64,000 nucleotides of DNA from Anas platyrhynchos (GCF_047663525.1 NC_092603.1:599501-663500), one strand, 5' to 3'. Shown: positions 1-12,470, counted from the first letter of the stretch. The notes: generated by a model not told the origin, from the letters alone. Translations and numbers: made by a program.

Positions 1-150
1 CCTTGCTCAGTCTGAAGTCTATTATATTCAGGAGTTCAAGTCTCTGTGTGCAGGTGAATTGTGCTATGGGGTGAATGTTCTTATTGGGGTAGGCTTCTTA
101 ATGGATTAAAGTCTGCTTAGGATAAAGCCTCCGGTGGAGTTGGACTCTAA
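1..150. other. Unassigned left edge
   Basis: I see no gene or clear repeat in these first bases. They lead into the CTATGGGGTC array. Confidence 0.4.
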
Positions 151-1400
151 TGGGTTCGACTTAATGGGTCGGCTCTAATGGGTTGGCCTCCCATTGGGTT
201 GTCAAGTCTACTATCCAGTGGTCTTATGGGGTCGACTCTATTGGGTCGGCCTCTATGGGTGAGCCTCCATTGGGGTCAGCCCCAATGGGGTCAAGACTTC
301 TAATGGGGTGGACTCTCTTGGGGTCGGTCTCCATTGGGGTTGCACCCTCTTGGGGTTTCACCTCTAATGGGGTTGGCCTCCATTAGGGGGCCGCCTCCAT
401 TGGGGTAGACTTCTATTGGGGTTGGCCTCTAATGGGGTCTAAACCTCTAATGGGGTCGGCCTCCAATGGGGTCGGCCTCTAATGGGGTCGGCCTCTTAAT
501 GGGGTCAGCCTCCATTCGGGACCCATCCCTCTATGGGGTTGAACCTCTATGGGGTTTGCACCTCTATGGGGTAGCCCATGGGTAGACCTCTATGGGGTCA
601 GCCTCCATAGGGGATTGAACCTCTATGGGGTGCAGCCTCTATGGGATCAACCTCTATGGGTGCATCCTCTATGGGGTCGGCCTCTATAGGGTCAATCCTC
701 CATCAGACCCATCCCCTATTAGGGTGCGTCCTCCATGGGTCAAGCCTTTATGAGTTAAAGCCTCCATCAGATCAACCCTCTATGGGATAAAGCTTTATCA
801 GAAACTCTCCATTAGATAATCCTCTATCAGGGTTAGGCTCTATGGGATCAACCTCTATGGATCAACCTTTATGGGATTGATCCTCTATGGGGTCATCCTC
901 TGTGGGGTCGACCCTTACCCATGGGGTGAACTCTTATGGGGCCGACCTCTATGGGGTCAACCTTTTATGGGACCGTCCCTATTAGGGTTGATCCCCTATT
1001 AGGATTGATCCTATTATGGGTGGTCTATGGGCTAATCTATTATGGGTCCTTTAATACTATGGGTAAATATTTATGGGCCGTATTATGGGTCAACGTGGGT
1101 CGGCTATAGGGGTCCGCTCTTATGGGCCGACTCTAATATGGGTCGCCTACTATGGGATCATCTCCATTAGGGTGAGTTATTATAGGGTGCATCTCTGATA
1201 TGGGTGCACCCTCTGATGGGATTAAAAAACTAGTTGAAGGCCCCTTATTGGGGTGACCTCTAATAAGATTAAAAATCTCTATTCAGGATTTAACTCTTCT
1301 AATAGGGTGAACCCTCTAATGAGGTAAAATATTATTCTGGATTTGACCTCCATTAGGATTAACTTTTCTAATGAGTCAACTCTGATGGGTTCAACCTTGT
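150..1400. repeat. CTCTAATGGGGTCGGC-type degenerate minisatellite
   Basis: A 15-20 bp unit built on CTCTATGGGGTC / CTCTAATGGGGTCGGCCT recurs dozens of times. It is tidy at 180-720 and increasingly degenerate rightwards, where ATTAGGATTGA variants dominate. It shares the CTATGGGG core with the much cleaner 15-bp array at 18.66-19.23 kb. Open frames across it are repeat artefacts. Confidence 0.85.
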
Positions 1401-1486
1401 GATGGGTGCACTCCCACTGGGGTGGTCTCTATTAATGGTCTCTCTGTGGGTGGTCTCTATTAGATTGACCTCTATGGGTCGGTGCT

Positions 1487-1650
1487 TATGGCGTGGGCAC
1501 CTGGTGCCGGCCCCATGGGCCGGCGTTGGCCTGCCGGTCTGGCGCAGATCCACCAACTGTCGCAGGCGCAGCTGGCCCGTGCCCACCTCCCCCGCCCCCA
1601 GGGTGGGCGCCCTCGGCCTGGCCCCGCACCTGGAACCTGGGGCGGAGAAG
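1487..1650 (-). other. Exon-like GC island, unidentified gene
   Basis: On the - strand a candidate acceptor (CCGCCCCAG, about 1,650) is followed by about 150 bp of non-repetitive GC-rich sequence. One frame reads VGTGQLRLRQLVDLRQTGR. A candidate donor (CACCAG|GTGCCC) lies near 1,497. The sequence just upstream in - orientation is the GGA-rich array, which would be an intron, or an acidic coding stretch if read through. I do not recognise the protein. Alternative: non-coding unique sequence between arrays. Confidence 0.3.
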
Positions 1651-1659
1651 GGGGTGGGG

Positions 1660-2895
1660 CGGCCTTCATCCTCCTCATCCTCCTCCTCCTCATCCTCCTC
1701 ATCCTCCTCCGCCTCGCCTCCACCCTCGGCCTCCCGGTCCTTGGGCTCCAGGTCCTTCTTGCAGCCTTCAGCCTCTGAGTCCCTCCTCATCCTCCTCCTC
1801 CTTGGCCTCCGGACCCCCAGCCTCCTCGGCCTCCTCCTCCTCATCCTCCTCCTCCTCATCCTCCTCCTCCTCATCCTCCTCGGCCTTCAGCCTCAGCCTT
1901 CATCCTCCAGCCCTCCTCAGCCTTCCTCCTCCTTCAGCCTTCATCCCCAGCCCTCCTCATCCTCCTCTCTCTCCCTCGGCCTCCATCCCCCTTGGCCTCC
2001 AGCCTTCATCCTCCAGCCTTTCATCCTCCGTCCTCATCCTCCTCCATCCTCCTCCTCCTTTCTCCCTCCTCCCGTCCTCTCCCTCCTCCTCTCTCCTCCC
2101 GCCCTCCTCATCTTCCTCCCTCCCTCCTCCTTCCTTCCTCCTCTCCCTCCTCATCCTCCTCCTTCCTCCCACCCTGATCTCCTCCCTCCCCCTCCTCATC
2201 CTCCTCCTCCTCCTCCTCCTCCTCCTTCCTCCCTCCCTCATCTTCCTCCCTCTCCTCCTCCTCCTTCCTCCCCATCCTTCCTCCCCTCCCCCTCCTCATC
2301 CTCCTTCCTCCTCCTCCTCCTCCTCCTCCTCCTCCTCCTCATCCTCCTCCTCCTCCCCGCCCTCATCTTCCTCCTCCCCTTCCTCCTCCTCCTCCTCCCT
2401 CCCTCCCCATCCTTCCTCCCCTCCTTCCTTCTCCTCCTCATCCTCCCTCTCGCCTCCCACCCCCTCATCTTCCTCCCTCCTCCTCCTCCTTCCTCCTCTT
2501 CCTCCCTCCTCCCTCCTCCTCCTCTCCTCCTCCTCCTCCTCCTTCCTTCCTCCTCCTTCCCTCTCCCTCCTCATCTTCCTCCCTCCCTCCTCCTCCTCCC
2601 TCCTCCTCCTCATCCTCCTCCTCCTCCTTCATCCCTCCCCCTCCTCCTCCTCCTTCATCCCTCCCTCCCTCCCTCATCTTCCTCCCCTTCCTCCTCCTCC
2701 TCCTCCTTCATCCCCTCCTCCTCCTCCTCCTCATCCTCCTCCTCCTTCTCTCCCTCCTCCTCCTCCCTCATCTTCCTCCCTCCCTCCTCCTCTCCCTCCC
2801 TCTCTTCCTCTTCCCTCCCTCATCTTCCTCCCTTCCCCACCCTCATCTTCCCTCCCTCCTCCTCCTCCTCCTCCTCCTCCTCCTCCTCCTCCTCC
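1660..2895. repeat. TCC/CTCAT polypyrimidine array
   Basis: Continuous (TCC)n-based tract with CTCAT, CCCTCCTTCC and CTTCC interruptions. It is almost purely pyrimidine on +, so it could form triplex DNA. All frames are open on both strands (Ser/Pro/Leu on +, Arg/Glu/Gly on -), which is a composition effect rather than coding evidence. Confidence 0.95.
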
Positions 2896-2904
2896 CCCCA
2901 CTCA

Positions 2905-3005
2905 CCAGGAGCTCCGGAGGCCGTTCGGCCCAGCTTCCAGCCCCTCTGGGGGTCCCCAGCACAGCCCCACCCCAGTGGTGGGGGCGCCCCCTGGTGCCGG
3001 CTAGA
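2905..3005 (-). other. Exon-like GC island with consensus donor
   Basis: On the - strand a non-repetitive GC-rich block ends in CTCCTG|GTGAGT, a full-consensus donor at about 2,900, directly followed by the GGA array. The block shares GCCGGCACCAGG with the island at 1.49-1.65 kb. This matches the exon-then-array pattern of the identified genes to the right, so a real exon is plausible. No protein family is recognised. Confidence 0.3.
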
Positions 3006-3009
3006 GCAG

Positions 3010-3290
3010 CCCCTGGGGGGTTACAGGGTCAGGGGGGGGGCACAGCGACCCCGGTGGGACCACAGGGTTATGGGGTCGGGGGGGACCCCAAGGGTTATGG
3101 GGTCGGGGGGACCCCAGGGGTTATGGGGTCAGGGGGGGTCACAGGGGTTATAGGGGTCAGGGGGACCCCAAGGGTTATGGGGTAGAGAGAACCTGGGACC
3201 ATAGAGACCCCGGGGTTATGGGATGAGGAGGTAGTGGTTATGGGGTTGGGGGGACCCCCGAAGGGTTATGGGTCTTGGGGGCACAGGGTT
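3010..3290. repeat. GGTTATGGGGTCGGGGGGACCCC minisatellite
   Basis: About ten imperfect units of 20-27 bp built on GGTTATGGGGTC and GGGGGACCCC. Each unit is a partial GC palindrome. Confidence 0.85.
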
Positions 3291-5560
3291 ATACCCCCCA
3301 AATCCCCCAATCCCCCGAACCCCCGAATCCCCAAATCCCTAAAATACCCCCGATTCCCCTATTTCCCCAATTCCCCCAAATCCCCCATTTCCCCCAAAAC
3401 TCCCCAAATCCCCGAATCCCCAAACCCCCTAAAATCCTCCAATTTCCCCAAACCCTCCAAATCCCCTCAAACCCCCAAATTCCCCAATTTCCCCAAATCC
3501 CCCAATTTCTCCAAATGCCCCAATCCCCCAAATCCCCAAATCCCCAAACCCCCAAATCCCCAAAACCCCAAATCCCCCAAATCCCCGAACCCCCAAATCC
3601 CCAAACCCCCAACCCCCAAACCCCCAATTCCCCAACCCCCAAATCCCCCACCCCCGATCCCCAATTCCCCAATTCCCCAAATCCCCCAAATCCCAAACCC
3701 CCAAATCCCCCTAATACCCCAAATCCCCAAAACCCCTAAAAATCCCCAAATCCCCCAAACCCCCAAATCCCCAAACCCCCTAAAATTCCCCAAATCCCCC
3801 AAATCCCCCAAATCCCCCAAAAACTAAAATCCCCCAAACCCCCAAAACCCCCCAAATACCCAAAACCCCTAAAATCCCCAATCCATCCAAAACCCTCCAA
3901 AATCCCCAAAACCCCAAAATCCCCTAAATACCCCAAATCCCAAAAAAACTAAATTCCCCAAATCCCCCAAAACCCCTAAAATCCCCCAAATTCCCCAAAA
4001 CCCCCAAATCCCCCAAAATCCCTAAAATCCCCAAAATCCCCCAAAATACCCCAAATCCCCCAAAAAACTCAAAATCCCCCAAAACCCCCCAATTTCTCCA
4101 AATCCCCCAAATCCCCCAAACTCCCAAAAACCCCAAAACCCCCCGATTTCCCCCAAACCTTCTCCTGCGTCGGGGCTGTAGAGGGGGTAAGGGCCCGGTC
4201 GGTGCCACGCCGCAGCCCCAAATCCCCCGAACCCCCTCAATCCCCAAATCCCCCAAATCCCCAAAACCCCTAAATCCCCAAAATCCCCAAATACCCCAAA
4301 TCCCCAAAACCCCTAAATCCCCGAATCCTTCAAATCCCCCAATTCCCCCAAATCCCAAATCCCCCGAACCCCAGAATCCCCCCTAAATCCCCCTCGATCC
4401 CCCCCAAAACCCCCTAAAACCCCCCAAATCCCCCCCGAACCCCAGATCCCGGTCCGGATCCAGAACCCCTGGAGTCCCAGATCCCAGATCCCCGAACCCC
4501 CAAATCCCCTGAATACCCCGAATCCCCAAAACCCGAAATCCCCAAATCCCCGGACCCGAAACCCCAAATCCCCAAATCCCCCAATTTCCCGAATCCCCCA
4601 AATCCCCCAAAACCCCTAAAACCCCCAATTTCCCCAAATCCCCCCAAATCCCCCCAAACCCCCCCAAATCCCCCCAAATCCCCCCAAATCCCCCAAACCT
4701 CCCAATTTCCCCAATCCCCCCAAACCCCCCCAAATCCCCCAATTTCCCCACACCCCCAAATCCCCCAAACCCCCAAATTCCCCGAACCCTAAAACCCCCA
4801 ATTTCCCCAAATCCCCAAATACCCCAAATCCCAAAAACCCCTAAAATCCCCCAAATCCCCCAAATCCCCAAATCCCCAAAATCCCCAAATTCCCAAAAAC
4901 CCCTAAAATTCCCCAAATCCCCCAAATCCCCTAACCCCCAATTGCCCAAACCCCCAATCCCCAAATCCCCCAAATCCCCCAAACCCCTAAAACCCCCAAT
5001 TTCCCCCAAACCCCCAAACCCCCAATATCCCCCAACCCCCCAATCCCCCAACCCCCCCAATTCCCCAAATTTCCCCCAAAATTCCCCCAAATCCCCCAAA
5101 TCCCCAAACCCCTAAAATCCCCCCAAATCCCCCAAATCCCCAAAACCCCCAAATCCCTGAATCCCCGAATCCCCAAAACCTAATCCCCCGAATCCCCAAA
5201 ACCCCCAAATCCCCAAAACCCCTAAACCCCGGATCCCCAAATACCCCAATATCCCAAAAAACTAAAATCCCCAAACCCCAAAACCCCCAAATACCCAAAA
5301 CCCCTAAATCCCCAAATCCATAACCCTTCTCCAAATCCCCAAAACCCCAAATCCCCTAAAATACCCAAAATCCCAAAAAACTAAAAATCCCCAAATCCCA
5401 AACCCCTCAAAATCCCCAAATCCCCAAAACCCCAAATCCCCAAAACCCTAAAATCCCCAAATCCCCAAAATACCCCAAATCCCCCAAAAAACCTAAATCC
5501 CCAAAACCCCCCAATTTCTTCCAAATCCCCAAATCCCCCAATTTCCCAAAACCCAAAACT
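3290..5560. repeat. CCCCAAATC-type array
   Basis: About 2.2 kb of 7-10 bp units (CCCCAAATC, CCCCAAAAC, CCCCAATTT, CCCCGAACC). It is interrupted once by a GC-rich non-repeat island at 4,155-4,220. C-runs on + and G-runs on - give strong i-motif/G-quadruplex potential. Confidence 0.95.
4155..4220 (-). other. Partial copy of the 5.58-kb exon-like block
   Basis: Read on -, this island starts GGGCTGCGGCGT and ends with ACAGCCC...GGTTTGGGG. It matches the 3' end of the block at 5,575-5,760 in the same orientation. It sits isolated inside the CCCCAAATC array. It is most simply a second copy of an exon 3' end carried by the array, as seen for the identified genes in this window. Confidence 0.4.
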
Positions 5561-5574
5561 CCCCAAACCTCTAT

Positions 5575-5758
5575 CAGGGCTGTGGGGGGGGGTCGGCCCA
5601 GGTCCATGCTGCCAGACGCCGCAGCCCTGCCGCTCCGGCTTCCGCCTCCTCCTGCCCGAGAAGAGGTGACGGCGCGAAGAGCCCCGGCCGGCCCCGGGGC
5701 CGCCGCAGCCCCCCCGCCCGAGGGCTGCGCCGGAAGAAGCCTGACCCAGAGAGATGGG
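5575..5758 (-). other. Exon-like GC island, unidentified gene
   Basis: Read on -, a candidate acceptor (CTCTCTGGGTCAG, about 5,745) is followed by about 170 bp of GC-rich single-copy sequence that ends at the CCCCAAATC array. One frame gives RRHLFSGRRRRKPERQGCGVW, rich in basic residues. No domain is recognised and no start or stop can be assigned. Confidence 0.3.
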
Positions 5759-5834
5759 AGGCGGGGGAGGGAGGGGAGTGGGGTGGGGAGGGAGGGGGAG
5801 GGGGGAGTAGGGTGGGGGGGGGATGGGGGGGGGG

Positions 5835-6062
5835 CTGGAGATGGGATGGATGGGGATGGAATGGAATCCGTGTGGAATGGAATCCATGGAATGGAGTGCA
5901 GTAATGGAGAGAATCCATGGAATGGGGTGGAATGGGGGGGGTTGGAATGGGGGGGTCGCGTGGGGGGGGCATTCCATGGAATGGAATCCGGAATGGAATG
6001 GAATGGAATGGAATGGTACGGAATGGAGAGGACTCGAATGGAATGGAATGCATGGGAGTGGG
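5835..6062. repeat. (GGAAT)n pentanucleotide array
   Basis: GGAATGGAATGG units with ATCCATGG and GGGGGG interruptions, the same pentamer that forms human satellites II/III. A second array of the same pentamer in opposite orientation lies at 42.75-43.24 kb. Confidence 0.9.
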
Positions 6063-7080
6063 GGGGGTCCCGTGGAGATGGGGGGGGGGGGTCCCGGGAA
6101 GGGGTCCCGTGATGTAGGGGTCCCGGGAGTGGGGGGGGTCCGGTGGGGGTGGGAGGGGTCCCGTGGAGGTGGGAAGGATCTGGAGGTGGGAGAGAGGATC
6201 CCCTGAGGGGAGAGAGAAATCCCCAATCTAACTTCCCCCCGGAAGCCCTCCCCCAGGCCTCCCAAACTATCAGTCCCCGCTGTCCATCCCGTCGACCCCG
6301 ATCCGCTCCGCCCCCAAACCCCCTTCTCCTCCCACGCAGGATCCCCCACCCCCACCCCGTCCCCCCCACCCCGTCCCCCCCACCCCATAACCCCCACCCC
6401 AACCCCGTCCCCCCCCTCCCCCATTTCCCCCCCCCGTAACCCAAATCCCCTTTTCACCCCAAATCCCCCGCACCCTATCCCCAGCACCGGTGGGGCGGCG
6501 GGGCGGCGGCCCGCAGCGGCCAGCGAGGCGGGCAACCCCAGGATCCACCCTGCGGCACACATTTGGGTCCCCATCAGCATTTTAGGGTACCCGGACCCCT
6601 GGACCCCCCGATCCTCAGTGCACCCGCCGCGCCCGGCCTGGTGGGCTGCAGCACCATTTTGGGGCTGATTTCCTTCTTTTTGGGGGCCCCGATCCCCTGT
6701 CGTCCTCGCGTTCGTTTGGTGGATCCAAGGGGATGCTTCGGAGTTGGGGGCTTAGGGTTTAGAGACGAAGTAGTCAAGGAAGGGTGTGGGAGGTGATTTT
6801 TTGTTCAAAAAATGTGTCAGAATGATTGTTCTGCAAAATATGCTGAATGGGTAGGGGTTGGGGAATAAGGGTTTTATGGATATGGTAATTTTTTTTGGTG
6901 GGAAAAGGATAATTTTGTTAAAGTGATGCAAAACAGTTTTGTAAAAGGATTAAAATGTAACAAAAGGACGGGTTTGCCCAAATCCTTTGCGAAGGATAAG
7001 GGCTGGGTGGTCGGTGCAAGACTTCCCCCAAAAGGGTTTGCAAAGGGGGTATTTGCAAAATGAGGAGTGGTGACAAAGAA
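6062..7080. other. Mostly unassigned sequence
   Basis: The left part is G-rich then C-rich simple sequence (to about 6,480). A GC-rich island at 6,480-6,580 reads on - as a short hydrophobic leader-like stretch (MCAAGWILGLPASLAAAG), which could be a signal peptide or chance. From 6,600 the sequence is single-copy with no recognised gene. Confidence 0.35.
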
Positions 7081-7705
7081 AAATGAGAAGATTTCGCAAG
7101 CCAAAGTGGGAGAAAGAAACTTCTCTTTTGAAAAAGAAGGGAGGATTTCAAGAAAAAATAGAGACTCAGGCAACATTGAGCAAAAAATAGAGATTTGAGC
7201 GAAAAATGGAGATTTAGGGCAAAAATCGGAATTTTGCACCAAAATGCGGGGTTTGCCCCAAAAACGAGAAATTAGCTCAAAAAGGGGGGATTTAATGGAA
7301 AAAAGGGCAGGTTTCTCCAAAAATAGGGAGGTTTTGCCCCGAAAAGGGGAGATTTCACCCCAAGGGGAGATTGCTCTGAAAAGGGCGGTTTCTCTAAAAA
7401 AGGGGGATTCTCTAAAAATGGAGAATTTCTCAAAAAAGACAGGCAAGGTTCTCCAAAAAAGGAGGGTTCACTGCGGATTTTGGGGAGATTACTCAAAAAT
7501 GGGGAATTTCCTTTAAAAAGGGGGAGATTTTCTCCAAAAAATGGGGACGATTTTCTCAAAAAAGGGGAGGTTTTTTCTAAAAAGAACAAGAATAACCGAA
7601 AAAGGCAATTCCTCTCCCGGAAGCGTGGTTTTTGTAGAAAAAGGGGCTGTTTCTTCCGGGAAAGAAGAGGGCTGCTTTAGAAAACAGTGAAATTTCTCTA
7701 AAAGC
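7080..7705. repeat. GGGGAGATTTCTCCAAAAA-type degenerate array
   Basis: Imperfect units of about 20-25 bp (AAAAAGGGGAGATTT, CTCCAAAAA, TTCTCTAAAAA). Open frames on both strands reflect the repeat. Confidence 0.75.
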
Positions 7706-9270
7706 AGAGGAGAATTAGAAAAAAAACCCACAGAATTGGGACATTTACTGGTTGAAAAAAAGAAGAGAAAGGGAGGATATCGCCCGGAGAGAGCCGGAAT
7801 TCTCCAGAACCCGGAACCCCACTGAGTCCCGAGGTGAGTGTCACCAGAAAGAGCGTGTTGAGAAAAAATATATCCATCTTTAAAAAAATAGCTACTTTTC
7901 CCCCAAAACCAGAAGTTTTTCCCCAAAACCACCGATTCCACCCCAAAACTGGACTCGCTCCAGCTCCGCTTCCCCCTCCCCCTGGATGCGGTTCAGGTGC
8001 CCCCTCCCCCTCCCCCCGGATGCCCCCCCTTAAATGTAAGCAGCCCCAGCAGACCCGAAACTGCAGAACTACCCCAAACTGCCCTGAGCCCTGCGGACGT
8101 CGGGCGCAGCTGCTGGCGGCGGGGAAAGTGCGCCGGGCCCCCCGGACCCCCGGAAGTCAACCATCCCGCCCCCCGAATTCGGCCCCCCAAAGCTGCGGAT
8201 CCCCAAGAGGCGAAAATCCGTAAAGTGCCCCGAATCGCCCAATCACCTCCGGGGGTAGAGAAAAGGACCCGCAGAGTGCAAGGAGAGAGAGAGAGATGTT
8301 TTGGGAAAGAAGGGTTTGGGAAGTGTTTTTGGGGGGGGTGGAGTTGGGATTTTGGTTGGGGAAGAAATGGTTTTTGGGAAAAAAGAGTTTGGGAAAAATG
8401 AGGTTTTGGGGGGCGAGAGGCGGTTGGGGGAAGAAAGGAGGTTTGGGGTCGTTGACTGAATCCCAGCCCTGGCATGCAAAGCAGGGGGGTGAAATGGTTT
8501 AAAAAGTTAGAAACCAACCTGAACCGCCACTTCACCCCAAACAGGTGTTCCCCTCTACTGTGGTGAGAGGGGCATTTTGGGGTGAAACGTTGCTATTTGG
8601 CGAACACTTGTATCTGTTGGGCCTGCGGGGCGAGTGATGTGGCTTTTGGGCGGAGGACAATGCTTGGGTTAAAGAGAAGGGTTTTAGAGTGCTCTCCGAG
8701 GGGGAGGAGTGCTGCATCCCACGCCTCGGGGGGGGGTGTTAAAAAATGGGGGGAAGAGGAAAAAAAAGCCGAAAATGCCATTTTTCCAGGAGATGTAGCG
8801 TCTTTGGCCTCAAATGTACTCCTTCGAACATTCGGGGGGCCTTTTTTTGGGGCAGGATTGCTCATTTGGACCCGAAAAGGGCCGGAATGAGGCAGCGGAG
8901 GCATTCAGATCCCGTCGGGTTTTCGAAATAATTAGGGAATATTAGAGAGATTGGGGTGAACTTCCCCCCGGGGAAGATCACGGCGATAAACAACCCCCAA
9001 AATCCTGAAGTTTTTTGGTCTCAAATTTAAAGAGCAGGGAAAATGGCATTTCTACCAACACCATCCACATCCTCTTTGAGCAGCCCTTGGGGTACTTTTC
9101 TTTTTGGTGCAAGATTGGTACCCGGAGAAGCGAATGCGGTTTTGGCTTTGTTTATGATTGCAAAAACTTTGTTGTCAGAGCACTGAGCAAGGTGCAGTGG
9201 CTCCACCTGGAGGCCACACTCCCTGGAAAAGAGGATTTCTCCTCAAAGAAACAAACAAACAAAAAAGGGA
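7705..9270. other. Unassigned single-copy sequence
   Basis: Non-repetitive apart from GTTTGGGAA-rich patches (8,290-8,450). A GC-rich stretch at 8,030-8,210 has short open frames on both strands but no recognised protein and no convincing exon boundaries. Confidence 0.4.
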
Positions 9271-12200
9271 TGCAACCCAAATTTGCAAGGATGCAACACA
9301 AAATTTGCAAGGATGCAACCCAAATTTGCAAGGATGCAACAAAGAATTGCAAGGATGCAACCCAAATTTGCAAGGATGCAACCCAAATTTTGCAAGGATG
9401 CAGCAAAAATTCAAGGATGGACCAAATTTTGCAAGGATGCAAACCCCAAATTTTGCAAGGATGCAGCGGAATTTGCAAAGATGCAACACAAAATTGCAAG
9501 GATAAACAAAATTGCAAGGATGAAACCCAAATTTGCAAGATTAGAAACAAATTTTGCAAGGATCCAAGACAAAATTACAAGGATAAAACCAAATTTGCAA
9601 GATACAAACGAATTTTGCAAGGATGTCACACAAATTTGCAAGGATGTAACACAAATTTGCAAGGATGCAACCCAAAATTTTGCAAGGATGCAACCCAATG
9701 TTGAGGTAACCCGAATTGCAAGGATGCAACCCAAATTTTGCAAGGATGCAAGACAAGAATTGCAAGGATGAGCCACGATTTTGCAAGGATGCAGACAAAA
9801 TTTGCAAGGACGCAAACGAATTTTGCAAGGATGCAACCCAGATTCCGCAAGGACGCAATTTTTAAGCGAAATTTGCAAGGATGTAACCCAAATTTTGCAA
9901 GGATGCAGAGCTTGCAAGGATGCAACACAGAATTTGCAAGGGATCAACCCAAATTTTCAAGGACGCAAAACGAATTTTGCAAGGATTGTTCAACCCAATT
10001 TTGCAAAGAATGCAAAATAAAAAAATTTGCAAGGACGCAAAATGATTTTGAGGATAGAATTTGCAAGGATGCAGCCCAAATTTTGCAAGGGATCTTCTCA
10101 ACACGGGATTTGCAAGGATGCATGATCAATTTGCGAAGAGATCCAATGCAACTTGCAGAATGCAACACTATAAAGGAGTTATCTACGCAAGGCATTTTCG
10201 ATTTGCAAGGATGCAATGCAATAATGCAAGGATGCGTGCACGAATTTTGAGGATGCAACGCCAAATTTTGCAGGGCGCGGTGAAAAAATTTGGGGCGCAA
10301 CGCGGATTTTGCAGGGACGCATGCGGGGATGCAATGCAAGTTTGCAAGGATTTGCAAGAAAGCGATGCAAGATTGCAAGGACGCACATAACGGTTTTTGC
10401 AATTAAGCCAAAGGATTTGCAAGGATGCAATCAATTGCAAGGATGCAATAAAAGCATGCACACGGACGCAACACAATACTTGCCGTGGATTTGCGAGGAT
10501 GCAGTGCAGGTTTGCAGCGATGCAGCATGGGTTTGCAAGGATGCAATGCAAATTTTCAAGCGTGCAATGCAGATTTGCAAGGATGCAACAGGAAATTGCA
10601 AGGATGCAATGCAAGTTTGCAGTGATTTGCAAGGATGCAGCGTGAATTTGCAATGATGCAGGGTGGGTTTGCAAGGAAACCACGTGGATTTGCAAGGATG
10701 CAACCCGGATTTGCAGCAGGCAACGTGAATTCAAGGTTTTGAGGATGCAATGTGGGCGTGCAAGGAGGCAGCAGGGATCTGCAAGGATCCGCTGCAGATT
10801 CACCAGGACCCAGTGGTGATTTGCAGAGGCGGATCTGCAAGGGCGGGGAGGCGACGTTGCAAGGATCCAGCGCAGATTTGCAGGGGATCTGCAAGCAAAA
10901 AGGAGCCCCCGGGAATTTGGGGGGATCCGGCACAGAGCTGCAGGGAGCCAGGGTGCAGGTGGAAGGATCCGGGGTGGATCTGCAAGGATGCAAAGGGCTT
11001 TGCAAGGATGCAATGCGGATTTGCAAGAATCCCATGCAGATTTGCAAGAATCCAATGCAGATTTGCAAGGATGCAATGTGGATCTGCAAGGATGCAAGGC
11101 GGATTTGCAAGCATCCAACGTGGATTTGCAAGAATCCAAAGCAGATCTGCACCAGCGCAATGCAGATCTGCAAGGATGCAACACGGATTTGCAAGGACGC
11201 AACATGCATCCTCAAGGATGCAATACCTGCAAGGATGCAATGTGGATTTGCAAGCATCCAACATGGATTTGCAAGGATGCAGTGTAGATTTTCAAGAATC
11301 CCATGCAGATTTGCAAGGTTGCATCATGGATCCGCAAGGATGCAATATCTGCAAGGATGCAACATGGATTTGCAAGGATGCAATGTGGATTTGCAAGAAC
11401 CCAATGCAGATTTGCAAGGTTGCAACGTGGACCTGCAAGGATCCAATGCAAATTTGCAAGGATGCAACATGGATCTACCAGGATACAATATCTGCAAGGA
11501 TGCAATGCAGATTTGCAAGAATCCCATGCAGATTTGCAAGGTCATAACGTGCATCTTCCAGGATGCAATACCTGCAAGGATGCAATGTGGATTTGCAAGG
11601 ACGCAACGTGCATTCGCAAACATACAATGCAGATTTGCAAGAATACAATGTGGATTTGCAAGGACGCAACATGGATTTGCAAGTTTGCAATGCAGATTTG
11701 CAAGCATCCCATGCAGATTTGCAAGCATCCCATGCAGATTTGCAAGGACGCAACATGCATCCTCAAGGATGCAATATCTGCAAGGATGCAACGTGGATTT
11801 GCAAGTTTGCAATGCAGATTTGCAAGCATCCCATGCAGATTTGCAAGGACACAATGTGGATTTGCAAGGATGCAATGCAGGCTCGCAAGGCTGCAACACG
11901 GATCTGCAAGGATCCAATGCAGATTTGCAAGGATGCAACGTGCATCCTCAAGGATGCAATACCTGCAAGGATGCAACATGGATTTGCAAGCATACAATGC
12001 AGATTTGCAACACTGCAACGCGGATTTGCAAGGACGCAATGCAGATTTGCAAGAATCCCATGCAGATTTGCAATGATGCAATGTGGATTTGCAAAGATGC
12101 AACATGGATTTGCAAGGATGCAATGCAGATCTGCAAGAATCCCATGCAGACTTGCAAGGATGCAACATGGATTTGCAATAATCCCATGCAGATTTGCAAC

Positions 12201-12470
12201 AACCCCATGCAGATCTGCAACAACCCCATGCAGATTTGCAAGGTTGCAACGGGGACTTGCAATAATTCAGTGCAGACTTGCAACAACCCCATGCAGTTTT
12301 GCAAGAACCCCATGCAGATTTGCAAAAAATGCAACGCGGATTTGCAATAACCCCATGCAGATTTGCAAAAAATGCAACGCAGATTTGCAATAACCCCATG
12401 CAGATTTGCAAAATTGCAACGTGGATTTGCAACCCCCCCCCCCCCTGCAAAAAAAAAACAACCACAAATG
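9270..12470. repeat. GCAAGGATGCAA minisatellite, 3.2 kb
   Basis: Units of about 20-22 bp built on TTTGCAAGGATGCAA. The left part (9.27-10.1 kb) has CCCAAATTT as linker. The right part (10.5-12.4 kb) has TGCAGA/TGTGGA linkers and longer composite units (CATCCTCAAGGATGCAATA recurs near 11.20, 11.55, 11.76 and 11.95 kb). ATTTGCAA is octamer-like in many units. Long open frames, for example LQGCNADLQ repeats, are artefacts of in-frame units. Confidence 0.95.

Noticed and set aside
3290-5560. Telomere-like CCCCAAAA/CCCCAA repeats, as in ciliates
   Set aside because: Units vary in length and sequence, and similar CCCCAAA arrays fill introns of bird genes nearby. Vertebrate telomeres are CCCTAA.
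6480-6590. Claudin or other membrane-protein first exon on -
   Set aside because: Only a short hydrophobic stretch; no claudin W-GLW-C-C motif and no downstream exon.
9270-12470. CRISPR-like regular direct repeats
   Set aside because: Units are contiguous degenerate minisatellites with no unique spacers, and the genes are vertebrate.
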